From a virus: a stretch of DNA of 39,489 bases. Both the position numbers and the translations under genes were made by a program. Positions within the stretch are counted from its first letter, which is position 1; every line of letters begins with the position of its first letter. Under the pieces are notes generated by a model. It saw nothing but the letters and a program-made list of their open reading frames with translations, did no database searches and was not told where the DNA came from. The DNA lies in IMG/VR virus record IMGVR_UViG_3300031976_001312, positions 1 to 39,489 of that record, one strand, 5' to 3'. Positions 1-8,200 of this stretch are shown one piece after another.

Positions 1-231
1 ATGTCAGAGAAAACGTACCAAGCCCTGGTCGAGCGTATGAAGCGCAAGATCGGCAGCCCCGCCGCTCAGTCGAAGCACTGTTTGGAGATCCAGCGTCAGC
101 CCGACGACGCTGCAGAAGACTGGGCACAGCTGCTAACAGACCTGGGCACCGTGGAGAACGTGACGTTGATCCCCCTTGATGACACAGGCGAGTCTGTGCG
201 CTTACGCTGGAACCCTGCTGAGGCGATGTGA
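1..231 (+). CDS. DUF1654 family protein
   Basis: This 76-residue protein resembles the small DUF1654 proteins common in Pseudomonas and its phages. It shares the N-terminal YQALVERM...IGSPAAQ block, a central DDAAEDWAQLL segment and a C-terminal VTLIPLDDTG...LRW segment. The molecular function of the family is not established to my knowledge. It is the first gene of the window and its ATG is the first base, so its upstream signals cannot be seen. Its stop overlaps the next start (TGATG), which implies translational coupling. It points away from the integrase end, as accessory genes beside an attachment site often do. Confidence 0.7.
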   Translation: MSEKTYQALVERMKRKIGSPAAQSKHCLEIQRQPDDAAEDWAQLLTDLGTVENVTLIPLDDTGESVRLRWNPAEAM

Positions 232-524
232 TGGATGCGCGGTACCAAGCCACGGTATGGCGCAAGAAGCTGGAGCGCGGGCGCAACGGCTGGCGGCGCT
301 TTACCTCTGCCTCACTACCCCGCTGCGTGATTGAATTTCACATCATACACAATGGTTATCTCTATAGCGGGCGGCACGGCACTAGCTTTGATCCTAACGA
401 CTGCCGCACACCTGGCACCGCTGCTTATCTCATCACGCGGCGGGATTTGATGCGCGAAGGCGTCTGGCGAATGGCGCGAAAACCGGGCGGCGAATGGGGG
501 TTGGTTCGCCGTCCATGGCGTTGA
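231..524 (+). CDS. small basic protein of unknown function
   Basis: I do not recognise this protein of about 97 residues. It is rich in Arg and Trp and has a possible beta-rich middle (CVIEFHIIHNGYLYSG). The ATG at 231 overlaps the previous stop by one base. A GTG at 228 is also in frame and would add one residue. Coupling to the DUF1654 gene suggests a two-gene cargo unit. It converges with the minus-strand HEPN-like remnant, whose stop is only a few bases away, and I see no clear terminator between them. Confidence 0.5.
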   Translation: MDARYQATVWRKKLERGRNGWRRFTSASLPRCVIEFHIIHNGYLYSGRHGTSFDPNDCRTPGTAAYLITRRDLMREGVWRMARKPGGEWGLVRRPWR

Positions 525-530
525 TCTTAG

Positions 531-1053
531 CTAGAGCCGGCTCCCATGTTGTTGACGAGCACGTTCTCGGATGCTGTCAAACTCATGAATCCATGGGTCA
601 GCGCTCTGATTGGCCCTATGGATTTTCACCACGCGTGGTATCGCCTCGCCTGCAATTTCTCGCAAAATGCTAGATGACCCGACTCGGGCATATTCTTCAT
701 AAGAATATCGAAGAGAGGTGAACGCATCACCGCGCTTCTTCAACATATCCTGATCACCCTGATTAAAAATTTGATTTCTTATATCGGCTGGTAGCTGAGC
801 GGCTAATTCGTCAAGACGATGTGCTTGGTTCCCCAGCTTTTTTAAGAACAGGTCCCCGTTGATAACGAACATATGAGGTACCTGAGCCTGAAGACTCCAC
901 CAAAAAGAAACTCTTTATCAGGATTTCCAGTGATAGCGCTGCATTGACTTCAGCCACCCTCATTTCACCAGATGCCTCAAGGATGAAAGAAGAAAGGTAG
1001 TACCGCCATGCTTCCTCTACTGGCCACGCAGCATACGAAACGCTTTGATCCAT
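531..1053 (-). pseudogene. HEPN-like protein gene, frameshifted
   Basis: Two overlapping minus-strand frames together make one plausible protein. The first (start 1053) carries a helical segment, AALSLEILIKSFFL, typical of HEPN-type domains. The second continues with LDELAAQLPADI, also typical of that fold. The first frame runs on to 811 as low-complexity sequence, while the second is open down to 531. They fit together if the frame advances by one base near 870-890. No RX4-6H motif is obvious, so it is uncertain whether this was an active RNase. A real mutation, a sequencing error, or two separate short genes could explain the layout. Confidence 0.5.
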
Positions 1054-1132
1054 TGTTCATCCCAATAAGTAAATGTCCCTATTACATTAGAGCAAACGCC
1101 CTCCATGGCAAATTCCAGATTATTTCAGGCAC

Positions 1133-1153
1133 AAAAAACCGCTAATTAGCGGC
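1133..1153 (-). terminator. terminator of the leftward late operon
   Basis: A perfect 14-base palindrome, CCGCTAATTAGCGG, lies at 1139-1152. On the minus strand it is followed by six T residues (1133-1138), the form of a Rho-independent terminator. It lies just after the last tail gene (stop at 1180) and before the HEPN-like remnant, so it probably ends the long leftward transcript. Confidence 0.85.
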
Positions 1154-1179
1154 TTGTGTTCTGTTGCGTTTTGTTGCTC

Positions 1180-1815
1180 TTAGCCCTCCGTGCTAACCAC
1201 CTCGCTTGCTCTCCCTTCGGCAATTAACCCCGCCTGTTCCAACATCCCCACCCCCGTCTGAATATCAACGTCGTTAACATTAATCTGCGACGCCAGCTGC
1301 AGTAGCTCCCAAAAATCCAGTAGATCCTGACTCTCGCCACTATCCCGCGCCGCCCTTATCGCTGCCCGCTCAGCATCGGTAAACCGCCGCATGAACTGCA
1401 ACCGCGTCAGCACCGTATTGGGCGGGTAGTCGCTGGGCAAAATGTCGAGTCGGTAGCGGCGGATCTCTGCATCGTCGGTTAGCTGCTCGATGTACTGTTC
1501 AGCGCGATTGCTAGCCCGGCGAATAGCTTCACGTTCACGAAGCACATCAGCCTCGGTTTCGCCAGTCGCGCCAATTTTATCGCGTTCTTTTGCTCGTTCG
1601 ATGCGCCACTGTAGTGCGTCGATGCGGTTTGATGCTTCGACTTTCACGCGGTAGGTCGCGGCTGCTTTGGCGCCATGATCGCGCTCGATCAGGTTAGCGA
1701 GGATCGCCGGGGTGTAGTCGGCGGGTCGCAGCCTAGGTAACGCGCTGACCGTCAGGCCTGGGTGGGTGGCGGAGACCAGAGACACGGGGTGGTTATTTTC
1801 GATGAGTAGGTTCAT
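1180..1815 (-). CDS. distal tail protein with coiled coil, function unknown
   Basis: This 211-residue protein is the last gene of the tail operon. Residues about 55-115 are strongly charged and Ala-rich, as in a coiled coil. The C-terminal part (LQFMRRFTDAERAAIRAA, then LLDFWELLQLA and a hydrophobic end) resembles small proteins found after fibre genes in many siphophages. A role in fibre assembly or as a baseplate accessory is inferred from position only. Its ATG overlaps the stop of the fibre gene upstream (ATGA). Confidence 0.7.
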   Translation of the reverse strand: MNLLIENNHPVSLVSATHPGLTVSALPRLRPADYTPAILANLIERDHGAKAAATYRVKVEASNRIDALQWRIERAKERDKIGATGETEADVLREREAIRRASNRAEQYIEQLTDDAEIRRYRLDILPSDYPPNTVLTRLQFMRRFTDAERAAIRAARDSGESQDLLDFWELLQLASQINVNDVDIQTGVGMLEQAGLIAEGRASEVVSTEG

Positions 1816-3380
1816 GCGGCACCTCTAGGAATATATGTGACATCGGCAGATCCATCTAAGCCTGTACCATCACCCCGCGGAATCACCTCTAGCGTAGTCA
1901 TCCACTCTCCAAACGAGTATAGGCCACTGCTAGAAAAAGATCGGGTAGTGTCGCCAGACCTGAAGTAGCGCAAATAACCTCTATAGCTATTGTTAACGTT
2001 GTAAAAATATACACTAATTAACCAACAGGCCTTACTCTCTATTAGTGAATATTCGTTTGTGATGCTTACGCTTGCTGTTATGGCAAGCGGGGAGGTATTA
2101 AAACTTTCAATAGCGGCGGGACTGGCCGCAACCGCATCCATGGCCATTTGACTGGCCGCAACCGCATCCATGGCCATTTGACTGGCCGCAACCGCATCCA
2201 TGGCCACTTGACTGGCCGCAACCGCATCCATCGCCACTTGGCTGGCCGCAACCGCATCCATCGCCACTTGGCTGGCCGCAACCGCATCCATGTCGGCATA
2301 GCCCGTGGAATCCAAGCCAGCTAACCCTACCGCCAGCTTGCCAATAGCCATATTGACTACACTGACCGCATCCATCGCCACTTGGCTGGCCGCTACCACA
2401 TCCATCGCCACTTGGCTGGCCGCAACCGCATCCATCGCCACTTGACTGGCCGCAACCGCATCCATCGCCACTTGACTGACCACGACCGTATTTAGCGCGG
2501 TTGGGCTAGCGATTACCGCATCCATCGCCACTTGGCTGGCCGCAACCGCATCCATCGCCACTTGGCTGGCCGCAACCGCATCCATGTCGGCATAGCCCGT
2601 GGAATCCAAGCCAGCTAACCCTACCGCCAGCTTGCCAATAGCCATATTGACTACACTGACCGCATCCATCGCCACTTGGCTGGCCGCTACCGCATCCATC
2701 GCCACTTGGCTGGCCGCTACCACATCCATCGCCACTTGGCTGGCCGCAACCGCATCCATCGCCACTTGGCTGACCACGACCGTATTTAGCGCGGTTGGGC
2801 TAGCGATTACCGCATCCATCGCCACTTGACTAGCCGCTACCGCATCCATAGCCAACTGGCTAGCCACCAGAGTATCCATCGCCACTTGGCTAGCCGCTAT
2901 CGAATCCATAACCGTAGCGTTCCCGGCCAAAGCCTCCATCGCCGAACCGCTAGCAGCCACCCACCCCATCACTGTCGCACTGCCCACAAGCGTTGGCGTG
3001 GCAAACGCCCCAACGCCTATGTAGTTAAGCGCCGGGTCGCCACTAAATATCTGTATTGCCGCGATCTGAGAGCCCGCAATAGCGTTAACAAACGCCGTGT
3101 TATTGAGGATCAAGCTGCTAGCAGTGTCCGAATTAGCTAGCGCGCCCATCGGCCCTGCTAACGCCACCAGTGTTGCTACATCTTCTTCGTTTGCGATGAC
3201 CTGGTTAAACCCAGATACGTTCACCGGCTCTTGCAACCAGCTTTCCAGCAGTGGGCCATCCTGTGCGCCGGACAGACCCAGAACAAAGTTCCTGGCAATA
3301 TCGGCGGCGAAGGCTTCATTTAACAGCCCTTTAATGCCGAGCAGCTCATTATAGATCGGGGGTATTAATGCGGTGCTCAT
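1812..3380 (-). CDS. tail fibre protein with decapeptide tandem repeats
   Basis: This 522-residue protein has three parts. The N-terminal ~150 residues are non-repetitive, or weakly repetitive, and probably attach the fibre. A solenoid-like region at about residues 150-425 is built from 10-residue units of the form AVAASQVAMD. The ~95-residue C-terminus has a different composition (Ser, Tyr, Arg) and is the likely receptor-binding tip. Eighteen units keep the SQxAMD core. Two of the breaks are the same unusual segment containing KLAVGLAGLDSTGYAD. The gene lies among tail genes, and its ATG overlaps the upstream stop (ATGA) and follows GGAG. The fibre role is inferred from position and repeats. 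Confidence 0.75.
   Translation of the reverse strand: MSTALIPPIYNELLGIKGLLNEAFAADIARNFVLGLSGAQDGPLLESWLQEPVNVSGFNQVIANEEDVATLVALAGPMGALANSDTASSLILNNTAFVNAIAGSQIAAIQIFSGDPALNYIGVGAFATPTLVGSATVMGWVAASGSAMEALAGNATVMDSIAASQVAMDTLVASQLAMDAVAASQVAMDAVIASPTALNTVVVSQVAMDAVAASQVAMDVVAASQVAMDAVAASQVAMDAVSVVNMAIGKLAVGLAGLDSTGYADMDAVAASQVAMDAVAASQVAMDAVIASPTALNTVVVSQVAMDAVAASQVAMDAVAASQVAMDVVAASQVAMDAVSVVNMAIGKLAVGLAGLDSTGYADMDAVAASQVAMDAVAASQVAMDAVAASQVAMDAVAASQMAMDAVAASQMAMDAVAASPAAIESFNTSPLAITASVSITNEYSLIESKACWLISVYFYNVNNSYRGYLRYFRSGDTTRSFSSSGLYSFGEWMTTLEVIPRGDGTGLDGSADVTYIPRGAA
2105..2940 (-). repeat. 30-base tandem repeats with 294-base segmental duplication
   Basis: The repeat unit is 30 bases (10 codons) and stays in frame throughout the fibre gene. 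A higher-order copy also exists: the segment containing the SVVN...DSTGYAD break and the SPTALNTVVV unit occurs twice with a period of 294 bases. For example, the break starts at 2287 and again at 2581, and the GACCACGACC motif occurs at 2478 and 2772. Near-identity at DNA level indicates recent duplication and makes repeat-number change by slippage or recombination likely. Confidence 0.9.
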
Positions 3381-4468
3381 ACGCTCTCCGTGATGGCAGC
3401 GGAACTGCCACTTAATGTGCCGTTAGAATAGGTGTACGACTCCGTTCGGGTCAGGCCCTGATAGTGCGTCTCAGACTGAGAAATAACGCCACCGCCGTAG
3501 GTGTAACTGGTCACCCGCAGATCTCCGTCAACCACTTCTTCAATGCCTGTTATCGTTCCGTCTGTTGCGTGATTAAATACAATGCTTTCTGCCGGGCGCG
3601 TCCAAGGGTCGCCCTTTGGCTGGCTATCGATCTGTGCTTGTGTGTAGTAACGGTCATCGTGGGTATGCATCAACGCTGCTTTACCGTCTAACGCATCCTG
3701 CAGCCCAGCAATCGCGTCAATGTTAAGCGCGTCCAGATCAGCGCGGTTGAGCTTGATGTACTCGACGATCTCTTGGAGTTCATCAAGCGTTGTATCGTCG
3801 CTTTGTAAGAGCTCAAGCACGCTGTTTAGCGCCACTTTGGTCGCGTACTTCGGGTGCGGGTCATCTTCATCAACATGCACTTGCAGTGCGATTTGTGCCG
3901 ATGAAAGAGCGTCGGCCGCAGCGTCCAAGGCGGTTAGCGCCGCAACCTCCGCCGCTTCGCGCTTCTGATCTGCTGTCGTCGCAAACTCCCCAGCGCTGAG
4001 TGCCGCGTCTTCGGCCGCCTGAACGGCTGTCTGCAAATTGTCGGCACTTTCAGCGGCGGCTAGCTTTGAATCATTAGCAGCGCTGGCGGCACCCACGGCG
4101 TCCTCAGCGGCCTCTATCGCAGCATCAACCAACGCAGAGGCATTGCCGACGTTATCTGCAACGGCGGTAGCGGCGGCAGTGGCCGTGCCTGCCGCGCTTT
4201 CAGCGTCACTAACAGCTTGTGCCATGGCTTCCGCACTGGGGTACTCCGCGATCAGCGTGGCACTAGCGCCGTTACGCTGATACAGCCGCATGTACGCGCC
4301 GCTGCCAGCCACCGCGAAGAACCGCCCATCAGGCACGGATTGCCGCCCTTCAGTGACCGTGGCATAGATGTTATTCAGCCCCATTACCGAGTCACGCAGG
4401 CGCGTCACTTCATTAATGAGTGTCGCTATCTGGACATTGGCATTGGCGAGTTCCTGTTCTGCGCTCAT
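3377..4468 (-). CDS. tail fibre / tail collar-like protein
   Basis: This 363-residue protein has a short helical N-terminus, a long Ala-rich coiled-coil or triple-helix-like region (about residues 80-210), and then a DDPHPKYA motif. A helical linker and HTHDDRYYT follow. The HTHDDRYYT and DDPHPKY motifs are common in phage side-fibre proteins. The Thr/Ser/Gly-rich end is probably the surface-contact domain. The ATG at 4468 was chosen because AAGAGGT precedes it and it overlaps the upstream stop (ATGA). A longer frame to 4585 would lie inside the upstream gene. Confidence 0.8.
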   Translation of the reverse strand: MSAEQELANANVQIATLINEVTRLRDSVMGLNNIYATVTEGRQSVPDGRFFAVAGSGAYMRLYQRNGASATLIAEYPSAEAMAQAVSDAESAAGTATAAATAVADNVGNASALVDAAIEAAEDAVGAASAANDSKLAAAESADNLQTAVQAAEDAALSAGEFATTADQKREAAEVAALTALDAAADALSSAQIALQVHVDEDDPHPKYATKVALNSVLELLQSDDTTLDELQEIVEYIKLNRADLDALNIDAIAGLQDALDGKAALMHTHDDRYYTQAQIDSQPKGDPWTRPAESIVFNHATDGTITGIEEVVDGDLRVTSYTYGGGVISQSETHYQGLTRTESYTYSNGTLSGSSAAITESV

Positions 4469-4836
4469 AGCGACCTCTTGAACTGCTGGTAGATGGTGTG
4501 CATTTCGGCGGCAACTGCCGCTTTGCGTATTGCCTTTTTGGCTTTTAGGCGAGCCGCTTCTATCTGAGCGCCCAGCGCTTGCCAATGCTGGCGGGCCGTT
4601 AGCACAGAGTCGATTACCTCTTGTTGCGTCATATCCAACGCTTCAGCCTCGGCAGCAATCATCGGGCCACCACCCGCCAGCGCTTCCTGGTGCTTCGCTT
4701 CGTAGGTCATTGACTGGCCAGTGCCTGGAGTTAAGTGGCGCATACGCGCGTCCTCTGCAGCGTTGTCGACTAGCGAGAGATAGTGTTGCTCTGCATCAGT
4801 TCGGCTTTTAAAGGCGCTTACATTAAGGATCCCCAA
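4465..4836 (-). CDS. small phage tail-region protein
   Basis: This 123-residue, mostly helical protein resembles small proteins that sit next to fibre genes in siphophages; the block RMRHLTPGTGQSMTYEAKH is the most recognisable part. Its function is not known to me. The start appears to be TTG at 4834-4836, because the strong ribosome site GGAGGT lies five bases ahead and no ATG is better placed. It overlaps the upstream gene by 14 bases and the fibre gene by ATGA. Confidence 0.65.
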   Translation of the reverse strand: MGILNVSAFKSRTDAEQHYLSLVDNAAEDARMRHLTPGTGQSMTYEAKHQEALAGGGPMIAAEAEALDMTQQEVIDSVLTARQHWQALGAQIEAARLKAKKAIRKAAVAAEMHTIYQQFKRSL

Positions 4837-5197
4837 CGGTCACCTCCACTACCAGATCACGGTACTTAGGAGGTGGCATCAGCTTAATGACATGCACACC
4901 GGGCACCTCAAACGACACTGTTGTGTATTCCCCGCCATCAGACGACAACACAAATTCGCCGACTTCTACTCGAGTGCCATGAGGCAAATTATTGAACTGT
5001 ACATCAAGCCCCGTAACGACAAATTCGGCGTCCCACTGCAATCGCTCTAGCACTATTGGATCAGCCCCTGAGCGCTCAACATAATGAGACTCACCGCTAA
5101 GAAAGGCCGAAGAATCACTGACGGGCAAATAGAAATACGGCACGCTTTCAACGGCCTCTATGCGGCCCGATTCACGATAAACAACGTAACTATTCAC
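4823..5197 (-). CDS. tail-region protein, unknown function
   Basis: This 124-residue, beta-rich acidic protein is not one I recognise. Positions 1-40 (VVYRESGRIEAVESVPYFYL) resemble the opening of other small proteins placed between tip protein and fibre genes. The GTG at 5195-5197 is the likely start: GGGGAA lies six bases upstream, and the nearby ATG (5198-5200) is followed at once by a stop in its own frame. Its position directly after the J-like gene suggests a baseplate or fibre-attachment role, which is inference. Confidence 0.6.
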   Translation of the reverse strand: MNSYVVYRESGRIEAVESVPYFYLPVSDSSAFLSGESHYVERSGADPIVLERLQWDAEFVVTGLDVQFNNLPHGTRVEVGEFVLSSDGGEYTTVSFEVPGVHVIKLMPPPKYRDLVVEVTVGDP

Positions 5198-5217
5198 ATG
5201 CTTCCCCTTTAGCTGGC

Positions 5218-8200
5218 TTAGCGCTTAACCGCTATCAGTCCCAAATAACGATCACTAAAACTGAGTTCTATTGCCGTTTCGTCGGTGTAGCGAAACTGGA
5301 CGCTGTATGTCGCGTACCCATTGTGTGCGCCGGCTAGAAAGACAACCGTTGCCGGGCCATTGTTGGCTTGAGAAGCGGCCTGGGAGAAGATCATTCTAGT
5401 CTCTAGCACCACCCCTCCCCGTAGAAGCCTGATCCAGCCGCGGGCACTGCCATTTACGGCGGTGATAAAGCTGGACTGTGCAGAAAAAATCACCTGTACT
5501 GGCGCGCCCTCAGCGTTAAAACCAATGGATGCCGCCTCCGCCCAAGTCCCCTCACTATACTGGCCGAGCGCAACCTTCCCGCCTGCAAAGGCTGATGCCG
5601 GTATCGTGACCGCTTGCCCCTTGATTTGTAGGGTGTCGACATACGCATCGCCGGTGAAAATTTTATTCCCGTCTATCAGTGTGCTAGATGGCCGCGTCCA
5701 AGCATCCGCTTGGTCACGTGCATATAACGCTGCATTAGCAAGTTCGCTTGCATCGTTACCCGCAACCCGTGCTGTGTCATACGCGACGTTACTCCCGGTT
5801 TTATCCGCATCCGCGGGAGGCCCGCCTTGCACACTGCTAAAGCTAATCGGGAAGTTGATCTCCCCGCCTGTTGTTGTTAACCGCCAGCCAGCGGCACCCG
5901 GCTGATAATTACTGGACTGCCCTTGGCGCACCACCAGGTCATCAACGGCGATGTAGCTGGCCTGTAGCTTTCCATTAGCGAACACCAGGCTACCGTCACT
6001 ACTGCGCAGCTTCGTGAACAGCAGCTTGTTGATCAGCGCGTCGTTCATGATCACGCGGCCACCATCAAGCACCATGGGAAATACTTCATCGGTGCTGTTC
6101 GGGTGGGCAAAGTAGATGCGATCAGCGCGAAACCCCAGCAGGCTTTCAACGCCATCATCTGACAGCCCAAAACCAGAGACCCTCCCGCCGTTATCAATGC
6201 GCAGCGTCCACATCGCTTCCAGACGCTGAGTGGTCTGGTTGTACTGCACTTGCGTGGACTGCTGCACGCTCGCCAGTTCATCATCAAATTCCGCTTGCAC
6301 AGTGCTAATGAGTGACGCGAGCGCTTCGTCTTCGCTTGCACGGGTAGTCGCTTCAGACTGGATCGCAGCGGTGTTGCCATTTGACGTCGCAACGACAGAG
6401 TCAATGCGCGTCGCCAGCGCTTCGTCTTCACTCGCCCGCACATACGCTTCGTAGTTGATGGCTGCAGAGTTCGTATCCCCCGCTTCAACGACGATAGACT
6501 CAATCAATGTCGCCAGCGCGGTGTCTGCGTTGGCTCGGGCAGTCGCTTCGGACTGAATGGCGGCAGTGTTGTCGTTTGACGTAGCAACGACCGAGTCAAT
6601 CCGGGTTGCCAGCGCTTCATCTTCCGTGGCGCGGGCGGTTGCTTCCGACTGGATCGCGGCGGTGTTGTCATTCGACGTAGCGACGACCGAGTCAATACGC
6701 GTAGCCAGCGCTTCATCTTCTGTGGCCCTCACCGTCGCTTCGGCTTCAATAGCGGCGGTATTGGCCTGCCCCGCTTCCACCACCAATGAATCAATCCGCG
6801 TCGCCAGCGCTTCGTCTTCTGTGGCGCGGGCGGTCGCTTCGGACTGGATCGCCGCGGTGTTATCACTCGCAGTGGCGACGACAGTATCAATCCGTGTAGC
6901 CAGGGCTGCGTCTTCAGTGGCGCGCGCCGTGGACTCGCTTTCAATCGCGGCAGTGTTGCCGTTTGACGTAGCGACGACGGAGTCAATCTGAGTAGCTAGC
7001 GCTTCGGTCTCTGTTGAACGTACAAACGATTCGCTCTCTATTGCGGCAACGTTATCGTTAATCTGAGCAACTAAGCTCTCATTAACAACGGTCTGTGCTT
7101 CCCATTCAGTAGTGCGCGTTTCAACCGTGTACTGATACGACGCTGCGTTAACCCCTTTGGCGGCCACTAATATTCGGTTCAGCGCAGCGAGGTAATCATC
7201 CTCACTTTCGCGAATGAGGCGTTCTTCTTCCAGCGCTGCACCCGCACCTTCAAGTCCGTCGATTCTGGCCTGTGCCTCTTCCGCTAATGCCTGCGCCCTC
7301 GCTGCGGCTTCCTCAGCCAGCCCTTCCGCCCGGGCCTGCGATTCTTCTGACAATCGTTGGGCAACGCTGCCGTCGAGGGTTTCAGGGCCGTCGATTTTGT
7401 CGATGCGTTCTTGCAGCGCTTGGTCTAGCTCGGTTTCGCGGATTTGTCCGGTTAAGCCCTGCAGGATCTGCTCGACATCCTCAGTAGTAGCAGCAGACAC
7501 ATACAGCCACGGGCTAGCCCCATAGGCGTTTATGCTGCGCACGTAGTAGTGGTAGTCAGTGCCCCACGTTAAACCGGTGTGGGTGTAGCTCGCGCCTACG
7601 CTGAGGTACTCAGCACTGGCGGCCACTTGATTAAGCGGCAGCGGTGTTGGGTGCCAGCGGAATTCAAACTCTACGCGGCCATGGTCGCCACTTAGGCGAG
7701 GGGTTAGCGTGATGCTGTCATTGGCAGCTGAAACGCCCACGCTCTCCGGCATCGGCGGTACGTTAATGTTGAAGCTGATTACCGCCGGGGCAGACTGCCC
7801 GAGCCGACCGCGTGCCCGCACCTCTGCCGTGTAGCTGGCCGCTTCTAGCCCGCCTACGTCGCAGCGCTCAACGCCGCTAGGCACTTGGGCAGACTGTACC
7901 GCCACACCATCGCGCTTTATCACTACGTTGTAGTGCATCGCGGCGTCTACGGGGTTCCATACAAGACGCCCTTGAATCACCTCGCCTATGCTCTGGAGCA
8001 CATACTGCAGGCCGGTGGGCGAACCAATGCCACCGGCGGGCAGCTGGATAAAGCCAAACGGGTTGTAGGGCTGGCCTACGGCATCGTCATAGATCGCCGC
8101 GTCTTCTTGCTCAAGCGAGACCTTGCAGCCGTTATCTCCGCTGAAATCCCAATCAACGACCCGAAATTCGCCGCTGATATTCAGCGTGGGCAGACTCACC

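Noticed and set aside
2105-2940. Regular 30-base repeats that look like a CRISPR array
   Set aside because: There are no unique spacers; the units follow each other in frame inside a long coding sequence, so this is a repetitive protein gene.
2599-3354. Plus-strand open frames opposite the fibre gene
   Set aside because: They are low-complexity antisense shadows of the repeats and have no ribosome sites or protein-family features.
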